Shown: positions 41,919-52,425, numbered from the stretch's first letter. The stretch is 64,000 nt of DNA from Psychromonas antarctica (GCF_022267535.1 NZ_JAHNZV010000002.1:62001-126000), one strand, 5' to 3'. Notes: generated by a model not told the origin, from the sequence alone. Made by a program: numbers and translations.

Positions 41919-44003
41919 ATGACAACAACCCCTATTAATCTGCTCAGTGAAGAGCAGCTTGCAGAAATATCATCAGGGAAACACTGGTCTTTTCACGGAG
42001 GTATTCACCCTCAAGAGAATAAACAGCAAAGTAGCAAAGCAATTATTAAAGATGCTGGGATCCCCCCTTTTTTAGTTATAGCCGTTGAGCAGAAAGGAGA
42101 GAGCCCCTTACTGCTAGTTAATATTGGTGATTCCGTATTAAAAGGACAAGCTTTAACGAAAGCAACTGACGTTATGGTCGTACAAAACGCGAGCAGTTCA
42201 GGTACTGTCACGGCTATCGAGAAACGCACCGACCTTCATCCCTCTGGCTTACCTGTTTTGTCCGTAGTCATTGCAACTGATGGCTTGGATCGGAGTGTAG
42301 AATATAGCCGCTGTGCTGATTATAAAGCGCAAACAAATACACAACTTATTGAAAAAATTCAAAATGCAGGCATCATCGGGTTAGGTGGAGCGGGTTTTCC
42401 AACACATTTAAAGCTGGCCCATTATGCAGCTATTAAACTACTCATTATCAATGCGGTTGAATGTGAACCCTATATCACTGCAGATGACCGCTTAATGCAG
42501 GAGCATGGCGATGAAATTATTGATGGGATCACGGTACTGCAGCATATTCTCAAACCTCAATTAATTGTGATAGCCATTGAAGATAATAAACCAGATGCTA
42601 TTGCAGCGATCAAGCGCGCATTACAAAAAAAACAATCATCACAAAGCGCTAATATCATTATTCGCACTATTGCGACTCACTATCCATCGGGTAGTGAAAA
42701 GCAGTTAATTGAGATTATTACAGGGCAACAAACGCCTATTGGCAAACACCCTAGCGAGCTAGGAATTGTCATGCACAATGTGGGAACTGTTTTTGCGATT
42801 AAAGAAGCGATTATAGATGGTAAACCGCTCACCTCTCGTATTGTCACGCTTACCGGTGAGGCTTTTCGCAAAAAGGGAAATGTTAGTGTCCGTATCGGCA
42901 CGCCGATTCAGTACCTATTAGATAAATATGAATTCACTCCCACGGCATCACAAAAGTTAATTATTGGCGGACCAATGATGGGATTTTCGATCACACATGG
43001 TGATGTTCCGGTCACAAAAACCTGTAATTGTATTGTTGCACCGACCTTGCAAGAGATGCCCGAATCGCCACCTGAAATGCCCTGTATCCGCTGTGGGGAG
43101 TGTGCAGAAGTTTGCCCTGCACAGCTATTGCCACAGCAGCTTTTATGGTATGCAAACAGCAAAGATAACTCTAAATTAGATGAGTACAATCTTTCATCTT
43201 GTATTGAGTGTGGTGCTTGTGCATTCGTTTGCCCTAGCCATATTCCATTAGTGCAATATTACCGCATCGCTAAAGCTGAAATAAGCAGTGCCAAACAGCA
43301 AGCGGAAAAAGCAGAAATTGCACGCATTCGTTTTGAACATCGCGCGGCTCGCTTGCAGCAAGCCAAATTAGATCGCCAAGTAAAACATAAACAAGCGGCT
43401 GAAAAACGTAAACAGCAGTTACAAGAGACAAACGGCGGTGAAGATTTAATTGCCGCCGCTATCGCCCGTGCTAAAGCGAAAAAACAGGCAACAGCTGACC
43501 CTAGCGACGCGCCTGCCGATAACAAAAAAGACGCCGTAGCTGCTGCCATTGCCCGTGCTAAAGCAAAGAAACAGGCTGCCGCCGAGCACAGCGACGCGCC
43601 TGCCGATAATAAAAAAGACGCCGTAGCTGCTGCCATTGCCCGTGCTAAAGCAAAGAAACAGGCTGCCGCCGAGCACAGCGACGCGCCTGCCGATAATAAA
43701 AAAGACGCCGTAGCTGCCGCCATCGCCCGTGCTAAAGCGAAGAAACAGCAAGCCTTAGAATCGACGCAGATAAATACAGAAATAAATCCCGAAAACAGTG
43801 CGGCTATAGCAGCACGTAAAGCGCGTAAAGAGCAAGCAAGATTACATAAGCGACAAGACCTGCCAGCACAAATAATTGACACAACGATCGCTGAGCCGCA
43901 AACGATTGACACAACCATCAAGGCGAGCGACGACAAAAAAACTAAAATTGCAGCCGCCATTGCGAAAGCGAAAGCGAAAAAAATTGCACAAAAGGATCAA
44001 TAA
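41919..44003 (+). CDS. rsxC: Rnf/Rsx electron transport subunit C
   Basis: NADH-binding peripheral subunit with FMN and two 4Fe-4S clusters. It has 694 residues. Residues 1-440 form the NqrA/51-kDa-like core with GLGGAGFPTHLKL, then CIRCGECAEVCP and CIECGACAFVCP. The C-terminal half is a low-complexity Ala/Lys/Asp tail with three 29-residue repeats and further partial copies. Such repeated tails are known in RsxC proteins and vary in number between strains; their function is unknown. Confidence 0.96.
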   Translation: MTTTPINLLSEEQLAEISSGKHWSFHGGIHPQENKQQSSKAIIKDAGIPPFLVIAVEQKGESPLLLVNIGDSVLKGQALTKATDVMVVQNASSSGTVTAIEKRTDLHPSGLPVLSVVIATDGLDRSVEYSRCADYKAQTNTQLIEKIQNAGIIGLGGAGFPTHLKLAHYAAIKLLIINAVECEPYITADDRLMQEHGDEIIDGITVLQHILKPQLIVIAIEDNKPDAIAAIKRALQKKQSSQSANIIIRTIATHYPSGSEKQLIEIITGQQTPIGKHPSELGIVMHNVGTVFAIKEAIIDGKPLTSRIVTLTGEAFRKKGNVSVRIGTPIQYLLDKYEFTPTASQKLIIGGPMMGFSITHGDVPVTKTCNCIVAPTLQEMPESPPEMPCIRCGECAEVCPAQLLPQQLLWYANSKDNSKLDEYNLSSCIECGACAFVCPSHIPLVQYYRIAKAEISSAKQQAEKAEIARIRFEHRAARLQQAKLDRQVKHKQAAEKRKQQLQETNGGEDLIAAAIARAKAKKQATADPSDAPADNKKDAVAAAIARAKAKKQAAAEHSDAPADNKKDAVAAAIARAKAKKQAAAEHSDAPADNKKDAVAAAIARAKAKKQQALESTQINTEINPENSAAIAARKARKEQARLHKRQDLPAQIIDTTIAEPQTIDTTIKASDDKKTKIAAAIAKAKAKKIAQKDQ
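43504..43764 (+). repeat. Three tandem 87-bp repeats inside rsxC
   Basis: The segment beginning GCGACGCGCCTGCCGATAA recurs at 43504, 43591 and 43678, exactly 87 bases apart. Each unit codes for 29 residues starting SDAPADNKKDAVAAAIARAK. The copies are nearly identical in DNA, so recent expansion or gene conversion is likely. Confidence 0.9.
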
Positions 44004-44005
44004 AG

Positions 44006-45058
44006 ATGGCATTTATCAGTTCAAGCTCCCCTTATCAACGCGTCCGACGCAGCACTTCTGAGATTATGTTGTTAGTGCTGTTGTGTTTAATTCCGGGAAT
44101 ATTTTTACAGAGTTATTTTTTCGGGCTAGGTAACTTATTGCAGATATTACTGGCATCTACTGTTGCCCTGCTCAGCGAAACGCTGATCTTAATATTACGA
44201 AAGCGACCAATTTTAAGTACCATAAAAGATGGCAGCGCATTATTAACCGGCGTACTTATCGCCATTGCCATTCCTCCCCTCGCCCCTTGGTGGATTGCGG
44301 TTATTGGCACTGTTTTTGCGGTGATTTTTGTTAAACAGTTATATGGCGGACTTGGGCAGAATATTTTTAATCCAGCCATGGCAGCTTATGTGCTTTTGCT
44401 GATCTCTTTTCCAGTACAGATGACAACTTGGATCCCAGTGCAATCGTTGCACCCATTTTCACTTACAGTGATGGATCAGATAAACGCATTGTTTACAGGG
44501 TTCACCTTGGATGGTTATTCTGTTGCACAGATTAGCACCAGTATTGATGGTTTAACCATGGCAACCCCGCTTGATACCGCAAGGAACGCCTTGAATTCGG
44601 GCAAAACAATCAGCGAAATATTTAACAGTCCTGAATACAAGGCTTCCTCTTGGCAAGCGATTGAGTGGGTTAATCTAGGCTTTTTAATCGGGGGGTTAAT
44701 TTTACTCTATAAGCGCGTTATTCTGTGGTATATCCCAATTGCTTTTTTGGCCGGTATTAGTATTTTTTCTTTTATCGCTTTTGCCTATAATCCCGATCTA
44801 AATATATCACCGCTTTTCCACCTTTTTTCCGGCGCAACCATGCTCGGGGCTTTTTTTATATTAACCGATCCGGTTACAGCGTCAACAACCGTCAAAGGGC
44901 GCATTTTTTACGGGGTATTAGCCGCTTTAATTGTCGTTGTCATCCGTAACATCGGCGGTTATCCTGATGCACTGGCATTTGCCGTATTACTTGCCAATAT
45001 GTGTGTGCCTTTTATTGACTACTATACTCAACCAAAAGTGTATGGGAGGGGACGTTAA
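44006..45058 (+). CDS. rsxD: Rnf/Rsx electron transport subunit D
   Basis: Membrane subunit homologous to NqrB, 350 residues with about nine to ten helices. The flavinylation site is in GLTMATPLDTARN (Thr). FNPAMAAYVLLLI and LTDPVTASTTVKGR match NqrB counterparts. ApbE at 22-23 kb could supply the FMN. Confidence 0.97.
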   Translation: MAFISSSSPYQRVRRSTSEIMLLVLLCLIPGIFLQSYFFGLGNLLQILLASTVALLSETLILILRKRPILSTIKDGSALLTGVLIAIAIPPLAPWWIAVIGTVFAVIFVKQLYGGLGQNIFNPAMAAYVLLLISFPVQMTTWIPVQSLHPFSLTVMDQINALFTGFTLDGYSVAQISTSIDGLTMATPLDTARNALNSGKTISEIFNSPEYKASSWQAIEWVNLGFLIGGLILLYKRVILWYIPIAFLAGISIFSFIAFAYNPDLNISPLFHLFSGATMLGAFFILTDPVTASTTVKGRIFYGVLAALIVVVIRNIGGYPDALAFAVLLANMCVPFIDYYTQPKVYGRGR

Positions 45059-45059
45059 G

Positions 45060-45695
45060 ATGTTAACCACAATAAGCCGTAACGCTTTATTATTAGCTGT
45101 ATTTGCAATTATATGTACCGGCGCAATCGCTATTATTAGCCAGTTAAGCCAACCGATAATTGCACAGCAAGAGCAAAAAGCACTGTTAAAAACACTTAAT
45201 CAGCTGATTCCAAAAGCATCTTATAATAACGATATCTTTGCCAGCTGCTTTATCGTCAACGACGATAATTTACTCGGTAAAGGTCAATCACAGCAAGTCT
45301 TTGTCGCAAAAAAAGATAATCAACCCGTTGCCTTGATGCTGCAGGCGAGTACCTTTCAAGGCTATGCGGGTGAAATAAAACTAGCAATCGGTATCCATGA
45401 AAATGGCCAGCTTGCAGGAGTACGCGTTATCCGCCATAGCGAAACGCCCGGACTAGGTGATAACATTCAAACCAATAAATCTGATTGGATCTTCTCCTTT
45501 AGCGATAAATCTTACCAGAAATCTCAAGATAAACGCTGGGACGTGCGTAAAAATGGAGGCGATTTTGATGCTTTTACAGGAGCAACCATCACCCCTCGGG
45601 CAGTGGTTTTAGCCGTGAAAAATGCCTTAATCTATTTTGCAGAGCATAAAGAGACTCTTTTTAAACACCGAGCAAACTGCGGAGAAGCGCAATGA
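45060..45695 (+). CDS. rsxG: Rnf/Rsx electron transport subunit G
   Basis: The 211-residue protein has one N-terminal helix (about 10-30) and a periplasmic FMN domain with [11 protein letters not shown] holding the flavinylated Thr; homologous to Nqr[12 protein letters not shown] is the other signature. The start with MLTTISRN was chosen for its GGGAGGGG RBS; a longer frame reads inside rsxD. It overlaps rsxE by 4 bases. Confidence 0.96.
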   Translation: MLTTISRNALLLAVFAIICTGAIAIISQLSQPIIAQQEQKALLKTLNQLIPKASYNNDIFASCFIVNDDNLLGKGQSQQVFVAKKDNQPVALMLQASTFQGYAGEIKLAIGIHENGQLAGVRVIRHSETPGLGDNIQTNKSDWIFSFSDKSYQKSQDKRWDVRKNGGDFDAFTGATITPRAVVLAVKNALIYFAEHKETLFKHRANCGEAQ

Positions 45696-46384
45696 GTGAA
45701 CGACAAACAGAGGTCACCACGCAACAAATACCCCCTAAAGATCCAGCGGTAAGTTACACCGAGATAGCCTGGCAAGGTGTTTGGAAAAACAACCCCGGCA
45801 TTGTGCAGTTGCTCGGTTTATGCCCTCTACTTGCGGTCACCAACACAGTAACCAATGCCCTGGGGTTGGGGATTGCCACCCTATTTGTGCTCATTGCATC
45901 GAACACTCTCATCTCCCTGATCCGCAGTTATGTGCCACAAGCAATTCGCATCCCCATCTTTGTCATGATCATCGCTTCATTAGTCACCTGCGTACAACTG
46001 CTAATGAATGCTTTTACCTATGAACTTTACCTATCACTGGGTATTTTTATTCCGTTGATTGTGACCAACTGTATTATTATTGGTCGAGCGGAGTCATTTG
46101 CCTCTAAAAACAGCGTTAAATATGCTGCTTTTGATGGTCTGATGGTGGGGTTGGGCTTCAGCCTAGTGCTAATATTATTAGGTGCAAGTCGTGAAATTTT
46201 AGCTCAAGGCACTCTTTTTGCGGGCATTGATGCATTATTAGGAGATTGGGCTAAAGAGTTAACCCTTGAGCTTTATCACGCTGACAGCCATTTTTTACTG
46301 GCAGCACTGCCACCAGGCGCTTTTATGATTATGGGTTTGATTATTGCGTTAAAAAATAAAATTGATCAGCGAGTCAGCAAATAG
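45692..46384 (+). CDS. rsxE: Rnf/Rsx electron transport subunit E
   Basis: Membrane subunit with six helices over 230 residues, homologous to Nqr[20 protein letters not shown] and [15 protein letters not shown] are diagnostic, with the Fe-site Cys. It overlaps rsxG and nth by a few bases each. Confidence 0.97.
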   Translation: MSERQTEVTTQQIPPKDPAVSYTEIAWQGVWKNNPGIVQLLGLCPLLAVTNTVTNALGLGIATLFVLIASNTLISLIRSYVPQAIRIPIFVMIIASLVTCVQLLMNAFTYELYLSLGIFIPLIVTNCIIIGRAESFASKNSVKYAAFDGLMVGLGFSLVLILLGASREILAQGTLFAGIDALLGDWAKELTLELYHADSHFLLAALPPGAFMIMGLIIALKNKIDQRVSK

Positions 46385-47034
46385 TGAATAAAATAAAGCG
46401 TCGTGAAATATTAACTCGCCTGCGTGCTGAAAATCCGACTCCACGAACAGAGCTTCACTATCATTCTCCATTTGAGTTACTGATTGCGGTTATTTTATCA
46501 GCACAAGCTACCGACGTCAGCGTTAATAAAGCGACCGCTAAACTTTACCCCGTTGCCAATACGCCGGAGTCAATTGCCGCTTTAGGCGTCGAGGGCCTAA
46601 AGCAGTATATAAAGACCATCGGCCTTTATAATAGTAAAGCGGCTAATGTGATTAAAACCTGCCAAATGCTCGCCGAACTTCATCACAGTCAAGTTCCGGA
46701 AAACCGCAATGCGCTGGAAGCCCTGCCAGGTGTCGGCAGAAAAACAGCCAATGTGGTTTTAAATACCGCTTTTGGCTGGCCAACTATTGCCGTTGATACG
46801 CATATTTTTCGCGTATCAAATCGCACTAAACTGGCTGTCGGAAAAAACGTTGAACAAGTGGAAGAGAAGTTGCTAAAAGTGATCCCTGCTGAATTTAAAG
46901 TAGATGTACACCACTGGCTTATTTTACATGGCCGTTATACCTGCCTCGCCCGTAAACCTCGCTGTGGATCCTGCATTATTGAAGATCTCTGCGAGTACTC
47001 TCCACCAAAAGAAAGCGTAAAGAAAAACAAGTAA
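46384..47034 (+). CDS. nth: Endonuclease III
   Basis: DNA glycosylase/AP lyase removing oxidised pyrimidines. 216 residues: helix-hairpin-helix NALEALPGVGRKTANVVLN with catalytic Lys, catalytic Asp in AVDTHIFRV, and 4Fe-4S ligands ARKPRCGSCIIEDLC. It starts with GTG overlapping the rsxE stop; rsx-nth order is as in E. coli. It is the last core gene before the accessory island. Confidence 0.97.
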   Translation: MNKIKRREILTRLRAENPTPRTELHYHSPFELLIAVILSAQATDVSVNKATAKLYPVANTPESIAALGVEGLKQYIKTIGLYNSKAANVIKTCQMLAELHHSQVPENRNALEALPGVGRKTANVVLNTAFGWPTIAVDTHIFRVSNRTKLAVGKNVEQVEEKLLKVIPAEFKVDVHHWLILHGRYTCLARKPRCGSCIIEDLCEYSPPKESVKKNK

Positions 47035-47142
47035 AAACCTCGGAACAACATACATACACACTCTTGATTGAGTATTTTTCCTTTACAAAATTACAACCAC
47101 TACCTATAGTAGAATTACGTGTAGGTTAGTCAAGGTTTTGTA

Positions 47143-48468
47143 ATGGTTAATTTCGGTAAAAATATTAAAGTAAATATTTATAGAGATACCATGGGTTACT
47201 CATTTCCTTTGGTGGTGCGAAGCAATGTTTTCCCTGCTTGTTTGTATCTCAATGCGTACTTGAATGGTAATCACAACTCACCTTTTTCCAAGGGAAATAA
47301 AGGCTCAAGCACGCAAGCGCCAAGTCTAAATACTCGCATAAAGTACGCTTACGAGTTAAAAATTTTGTATTGTTATTTCACAAAAAAGGACATAAATCTA
47401 GTTGATAGGGTTGCTGATGGTGAGCTCCTTTCAAGGGTAGAGGTGAAGGATTTTGTTCGAGCATGTAAGCTCTATACTGATGATAACGCTTCGCAAGAAA
47501 GCTCGAATGTAACCAGTATTACAGATAAGCGTATCAGAGACGCTATCCATGCAACAGCAAACAGTCACTCGCAAGTATCTGCGCACACCTTTCGTCAGCG
47601 CTTAATTCGTCTGAGAAGCTATATTGAGTATTTGTACGTCTGCCATCATTACGACCAAGCCTCTACAGAAGAGAATGCTAAAACTGACGATAAATTCAGA
47701 GCTTTTCAGCTCTATATCAATAAGTTTATTTCAGGCTCTCGAAAAGATAACACAATCACAAAAGACGCCTTTGAACCCGCCATTTCAACAGATAAATTCT
47801 TTGAGTTGCTCGAAACCATTAAAGAAAGCTCACCGAAAAACCCATTCAAATCGAGTAAGCTGAGAAATCAAATCATCATGCAAATACTGATTGATACAGG
47901 TGTTCGAGTCGGCGCAGTTTTAAAGCTCAAGATTAGTGATTTAGTGGATGATTGGGATAACCCTCGATTCCTTCTTACTAGAACGCCTGACGATGCTACG
48001 GATACTAGGCGTATACCTGCTGCAAATAAAACCAAAGCACTTTCAATATCGGTCTCGTCAGATTTAATGAAGCTAATCAAGCTCTACGTATCAACGATGC
48101 GGGTATCACGATCTAGCGCTCATGAACATGATTTCGTTTTTGTTTCGGAAAAAGGAGTTACATCAGGCCAACCTATATCTTACAAGGCAATTCACAAACT
48201 GGTGGATAAGTTTGGTGACGCAGTTGGTATCAATTTGCACCCTCACAAGCTAAGACACAAGTGGAATGAAGTTTTTACTGACAAAGCGGAAGAGGCAGGT
48301 TTTGAGCCGGCGCAGATTGAAGATATGCGTAAATACAGCATGGGTTGGGTTGAAGACTCCAAAATGGCGCAAACCTACAATGAGTTTAAATTGGCGGTAA
48401 AAGTTCAAGAACTCTCTGCGAAAAATCAATGTAAATCTGTACCAAGTCTTGGAGGCGTTAATGAATAA
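47143..48468 (+). CDS. Tyrosine recombinase, IntA-like
   Basis: First recombinase of the island, 441 residues. The catalytic domain has Arg I at about R255 (DTGVRVGAVLKL), a likely beta Lys in NKTKALSIS, HKLR at H368-R371, Trp at about 402 in the second His position, and nucleophile Y412 (MAQTYNEF). All core residues are thus present. The N-terminal part (1-210) would bind core sites. SE-type IntA or gamma-mobile-trio recombinase GmtY by position and size; the exact name is uncertain. It overlaps tfp by 8 bases. Confidence 0.85.
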   Translation: MVNFGKNIKVNIYRDTMGYSFPLVVRSNVFPACLYLNAYLNGNHNSPFSKGNKGSSTQAPSLNTRIKYAYELKILYCYFTKKDINLVDRVADGELLSRVEVKDFVRACKLYTDDNASQESSNVTSITDKRIRDAIHATANSHSQVSAHTFRQRLIRLRSYIEYLYVCHHYDQASTEENAKTDDKFRAFQLYINKFISGSRKDNTITKDAFEPAISTDKFFELLETIKESSPKNPFKSSKLRNQIIMQILIDTGVRVGAVLKLKISDLVDDWDNPRFLLTRTPDDATDTRRIPAANKTKALSISVSSDLMKLIKLYVSTMRVSRSSAHEHDFVFVSEKGVTSGQPISYKAIHKLVDKFGDAVGINLHPHKLRHKWNEVFTDKAEEAGFEPAQIEDMRKYSMGWVEDSKMAQTYNEFKLAVKVQELSAKNQCKSVPSLGGVNE

Positions 48469-50110
48469 ATCTCAGCTCTTCACCTTAAACAAAGAGTACA
48501 CTGGTCAAAGAACGTTCTCAGCTAGAGAAAATGGCTACACATTTGATATATTGTCTGATGAATGGTCGCTTGGATATAAAAACACACTTTATTTAGAGTG
48601 GATGAATGAACTGAGCGTCGATAACGCCACTTTTCTCGATTTGAGGCTATCAATAGCCCATTCTACTTCGTACTATGCATTCAGTAGCGTGAATGGTCAC
48701 GTAAGCACACTTAAAACTATCATCAATCACCTTGATATCAATGAATTTAATGCATGGTGGTTAACGCTAGATAGTTACAAAAAAAATGTTCGAAAGGCAC
48801 TGTTTTTTTTTCAGCGTAGTGATGAATACCACTCATCAACACTTACCCCTTTGTATGACTCAATTAAAGAGGTAAATCTAGGTGGCTGGAATCATATTAA
48901 AGGGATTCTTGACATAAAAAAAGGCGCTTACAGTGAAATTGAGCATGATAATCTTCTAGAGGCACTTCGTATTGAAACCCTTCAAGCGCTAAATGGCGAA
49001 ATATTGACCCACAAAACATTTACACGTTTTCGGAACGTGATTGCAAGCCAACTCATGGTGGCAATTGTAAGGCGGCCTGTTCAACTTGTGAAAATCAAAT
49101 GGTGTGATGTTTTACGAGTTGGTCAAGAGTTTCAGTCGCACAAAGAACCTGACCGAGATTGGCACCCCATTACACAGCATCTATTTTCAGATGTCGAGCA
49201 GTTACACCTTCGAACTTTTAAGGGTAAGGATGGGGAGTTTCGTTTTAACGCAGAATCACGTTCACACCGTTTAGAGCCTGATTTTTCTAGAGTGTTATTA
49301 TGCTATTATCAGGCTTATGAAAACCTCCTTTCAAACCAGTTACATAAAAGCAATATCAATCTATGTGGTGATGAAATGACAGAGTTAATGAGGCGTTTAC
49401 CCCTACTGCCAGAGCAAAGCCTCTTTAGTTCTGGGTATCAATCAAAGCCTGAGATTTTCATGGCAATCAGTGACACCTCGAAAGCATACCACATGACTTC
49501 AAATAACCTGTCTTCAGGCATCACCTATCTATTTAAAGCAAAACTCAATGCGCAGAGTGATCGATTGCTCAATAAACCCTTAGTTCTTTCAAACAATCGG
49601 TGGAGACACACGCAATTAACGCAAGCAATTTGGCAGGGATTCAGCCCTGCGCAAGTGGCATCAATTACAGGCGTGACCATTGAAGCCATTTTGCCCTACA
49701 TAGATCTCAAGGCTCAAGAGCGCGTCAAAATAGACCAAGCTTACGCGGATAACCATATTATCAAGAGGTTTGATACTGCATCGGTTCAAGAGTTACAAAA
49801 GGACAAGGCGTTTTATGTCAAAAGTCAGTTTGATGAAGAAGTGGGATACAAGTTAACCCCTGAAAATTGCTCAAGTTGCAAATCCAAAGGTGGTGCACCA
49901 ATGGGTTGCTACCCCTGTGACAACTTTAGGCCGATCGAAACAGCAAACCATCAGCAGTATCTTAATAAGGCGCAGCGTAAGCTTGAAATCAATAGTCAAT
50001 CGGCGCACCCTTCGACGGTAAAAAGACTCAAGAAAATCATCATTTACATCAAGGCAACCATTGCCCTTTGTGAAGAAAGAAAGACATTGAAGCTCGGAGG
50101 TAAAAAATGA
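48461..50110 (+). CDS. Tyrosine-recombinase-fold protein (Tfp-like)
   Basis: The 549 residues start at the ATG preceded by GGAGG inside the end of intA; an in-frame TTG four codons upstream looks unlikely. The fold is recognisable: R204-R205 in VRRPVQLVKIKW, RWRHT at 380-384 with R382, and a Tyr in LPYIDL at 413. The His two before the second Arg is Asn379 and no His/Trp precedes the Tyr normally. Catalysis may therefore be impaired. A C-terminal cysteine cluster (CSSCKSKGG...CYPCD) suggests zinc. Middle gene of the SE core; ends overlapping intB (ATGA). Confidence 0.75.
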   Translation: MNKSQLFTLNKEYTGQRTFSARENGYTFDILSDEWSLGYKNTLYLEWMNELSVDNATFLDLRLSIAHSTSYYAFSSVNGHVSTLKTIINHLDINEFNAWWLTLDSYKKNVRKALFFFQRSDEYHSSTLTPLYDSIKEVNLGGWNHIKGILDIKKGAYSEIEHDNLLEALRIETLQALNGEILTHKTFTRFRNVIASQLMVAIVRRPVQLVKIKWCDVLRVGQEFQSHKEPDRDWHPITQHLFSDVEQLHLRTFKGKDGEFRFNAESRSHRLEPDFSRVLLCYYQAYENLLSNQLHKSNINLCGDEMTELMRRLPLLPEQSLFSSGYQSKPEIFMAISDTSKAYHMTSNNLSSGITYLFKAKLNAQSDRLLNKPLVLSNNRWRHTQLTQAIWQGFSPAQVASITGVTIEAILPYIDLKAQERVKIDQAYADNHIIKRFDTASVQELQKDKAFYVKSQFDEEVGYKLTPENCSSCKSKGGAPMGCYPCDNFRPIETANHQQYLNKAQRKLEINSQSAHPSTVKRLKKIIIYIKATIALCEERKTLKLGGKK

Positions 50111-52425
50111 CAGCATTTAACCGCTATATTGCTAACCAACGCGCCTACATTGAAAATAAAATGCTGCAACCTTTAACGGGCTTTAAGAATCAAAAAGGAG
50201 AACAAGCCAAATGGGATGATATCGCGGTCATTTTTACGAATGCAACAGGGGTAACAGCAAACTTCTTATTCAATAATGACAATCAATCCAACGCAAAAAT
50301 AGGCAGCGAGTTCACCAAGGAAGACAGACTAAATGCAGAGACGCATCAGTTGCTTTTCGCTTATTTACTGGATGTACTTAAAAAGAATGTCAGTATAAAT
50401 ACTAAGAAAGCTAGGTTAGCCATCGCCAAGCAGTTTCTTATTAAACATGGCAATAACGTTGCTTCAACCAGTTTGACTGATATTCAGCGCACCATTGACA
50501 ACATGGCTTATAGTCAAGGGTTAGTCTCTTTCCTTAACTGGCTTCATCAGCATAAAATGCTTGCTACGAGCTGTAGTCCGAGTATTCCAGTACAGATACG
50601 TGGAATGAGATCTAAATCTGGGCATGAGGCAATTGAGGCAGAAAATAGCAAACTTCCCGACGAAAAAGCGCTCCTCGCGTTAGGCGCTATTTTTCATGAT
50701 GTTATTCCTCCTTTCAAAAGCGAGCAATCCGATCTAAGCGCTTGGCAGCACCTTGTCCACCTTTCGTTATACCAACTTGATGCCTTTACTTGTACCATGG
50801 TAGCTCTCGCTATGTCATCGCCTAACCGAGCAGCAGCAGAGCAAGTTCTTCTGACGAAGCAGCGTTTAAAAAGCCATACCGAAACCGTTAAGGGAAAACA
50901 GGAAACCGTTTATTATCTTAACTGGCGTGGCTCTAAGGGATATCTAGATAACCAAAAGCATTTCAATGCTGAAATGGCGAAAAGCCTTGATCGGGCTTTG
51001 CATTACACAAGTATTGTGACTGAGCCAGCAAGGGTGTTAGCAAGATTCTATAAAAATCCCGCTCAACCACTGAAAGATGTTCTTGGTGAGTTCAAACCAA
51101 GCATTGAGAATCTTAAATTGCAGTCCCCTGCGATGGGAAAGCCCATTACCCTCATACATCTTGCGTTACTCTTAGGTTTTTTCGATGGTACAGATAAAGT
51201 CGCCCGAGTGACACACGATACGCAAGGATCAATCGAGGCTCCAAACCCCAAAGGACAACCAAAACACATTAAGCCTATTGCAGAGCTTTCCCCTTTCGAT
51301 AAGCTATTGATGATATCTCAATGCTCTTGCGCTGCTGCACTTCTTGGGGTGAAGCTACACACAAAAAAGCAGTTTGAAAAATATTGCGCGGGGAGGAAAG
51401 TGCTCACGGTTGCAGAGTTTCAAAATCACTTTGTTCACACCAACCAGCCAAGCCTGACGGGTTACAATAGAAAACAAACCAAGCAAGTGGATTATGAGAA
51501 CGCCCTATTCGCCTTTACCGCAAAGCAATTAAACGAGCAAAAAGCGTCACATTTTCTATTGGTGCCTATCTCATCTTTGGAGCAATTCTTCTCTCAGGAC
51601 TTAATAAAAAACAAGGGAAAGACTCAAAAAACCATCTTTGAGCGACACGGTTTTTCTGCGGATTTTTTTATTAAACCTCATCAATTTAGGCATTGGCAGA
51701 ATGATTATTTGGCTAAAAAGGGCTTACCTCACCTACTCATCACAATGTTGTCAGGTCGAAAAAGCGCAGAGCAAACCTTAACCTACATACACACAACAGA
51801 CGCTCAAAATTCCTCAGTTATCAGTGATATCATGTATGACCAAGAAGCTGAATGTGAGGTTGAAGAAAACGTAGGTAAGCGTATGCAAAGTAAAACTCAG
51901 TATGACGCCGCGACTGAAAACCTCACTCCAACGTTCGTAACAGAAGTGGGGTTTTGCGTTCAAAACCTCACATTATCACCTTGTACATACATGACTGAAT
52001 TTGTAACTCAATGCACATTATGTCCATCTTCCTGTCATGTTGCTCATGATGAGGAAGCCATTGAACTATTAAAGAAAGACCTCAAGGTGCAAACCTATGA
52101 TTTAGAGCGAGTTCAAGACGCAATTAACTTCACCACGAGCGATGGGATGCAACAATGGTACTTAACGCATTATCGTAATACCTGTATGTTAAAAAATTTA
52201 ATAGAGGTACTTTCAGACAAGACCATAAAACAAGGTTCGATTGTACGGTATCTCACAAGCTCAAATATAATACGCATTACAGACTTGGATACTAAAACAG
52301 TTTCTGAACGAAAGTTGACCCTACCGAATCCAAACAAGGCGTTACAAGCTGCAATTGAAGCAAAAACAAAACCCGATAACACGATTGCCAAAAACAATTT
52401 TTTAGGCTTTTTGGGTTCTATATAA
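50107..52425 (+). CDS. Large tyrosine recombinase, IntB-like
   Basis: The 772 residues have a long N-terminal part, then a recombinase domain with Arg near 241 (SSPNRAAAEQ), HQFRH at H525-R528, and nucleophile Y560 (TLTYIHT). In place of the second His is Arg (LSGRKSAEQ). A zinc-like cluster CTLCPSSCH is near residue 640. By size and order it resembles IntB of SEs and, from memory, the VPA1269 family/GmtZ. It is translationally coupled with the preceding gene. Confidence 0.78.
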   Translation: MTAFNRYIANQRAYIENKMLQPLTGFKNQKGEQAKWDDIAVIFTNATGVTANFLFNNDNQSNAKIGSEFTKEDRLNAETHQLLFAYLLDVLKKNVSINTKKARLAIAKQFLIKHGNNVASTSLTDIQRTIDNMAYSQGLVSFLNWLHQHKMLATSCSPSIPVQIRGMRSKSGHEAIEAENSKLPDEKALLALGAIFHDVIPPFKSEQSDLSAWQHLVHLSLYQLDAFTCTMVALAMSSPNRAAAEQVLLTKQRLKSHTETVKGKQETVYYLNWRGSKGYLDNQKHFNAEMAKSLDRALHYTSIVTEPARVLARFYKNPAQPLKDVLGEFKPSIENLKLQSPAMGKPITLIHLALLLGFFDGTDKVARVTHDTQGSIEAPNPKGQPKHIKPIAELSPFDKLLMISQCSCAAALLGVKLHTKKQFEKYCAGRKVLTVAEFQNHFVHTNQPSLTGYNRKQTKQVDYENALFAFTAKQLNEQKASHFLLVPISSLEQFFSQDLIKNKGKTQKTIFERHGFSADFFIKPHQFRHWQNDYLAKKGLPHLLITMLSGRKSAEQTLTYIHTTDAQNSSVISDIMYDQEAECEVEENVGKRMQSKTQYDAATENLTPTFVTEVGFCVQNLTLSPCTYMTEFVTQCTLCPSSCHVAHDEEAIELLKKDLKVQTYDLERVQDAINFTTSDGMQQWYLTHYRNTCMLKNLIEVLSDKTIKQGSIVRYLTSSNIIRITDLDTKTVSERKLTLPNPNKALQAAIEAKTKPDNTIAKNNFLGFLGSI

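Noticed and set aside
43259-43960. Long open frame opposite the rsxC tail, Ala/Cys/Phe rich
   Set aside because: It is the mirror of the repeated Ala/Lys-coding tail; low complexity, no RBS and fully inside rsxC.
40754-47034. rsx-nth overlap as a new operon fusion
   Set aside because: The rsxABCDGE-nth order is known in E. coli and other gammaproteobacteria.
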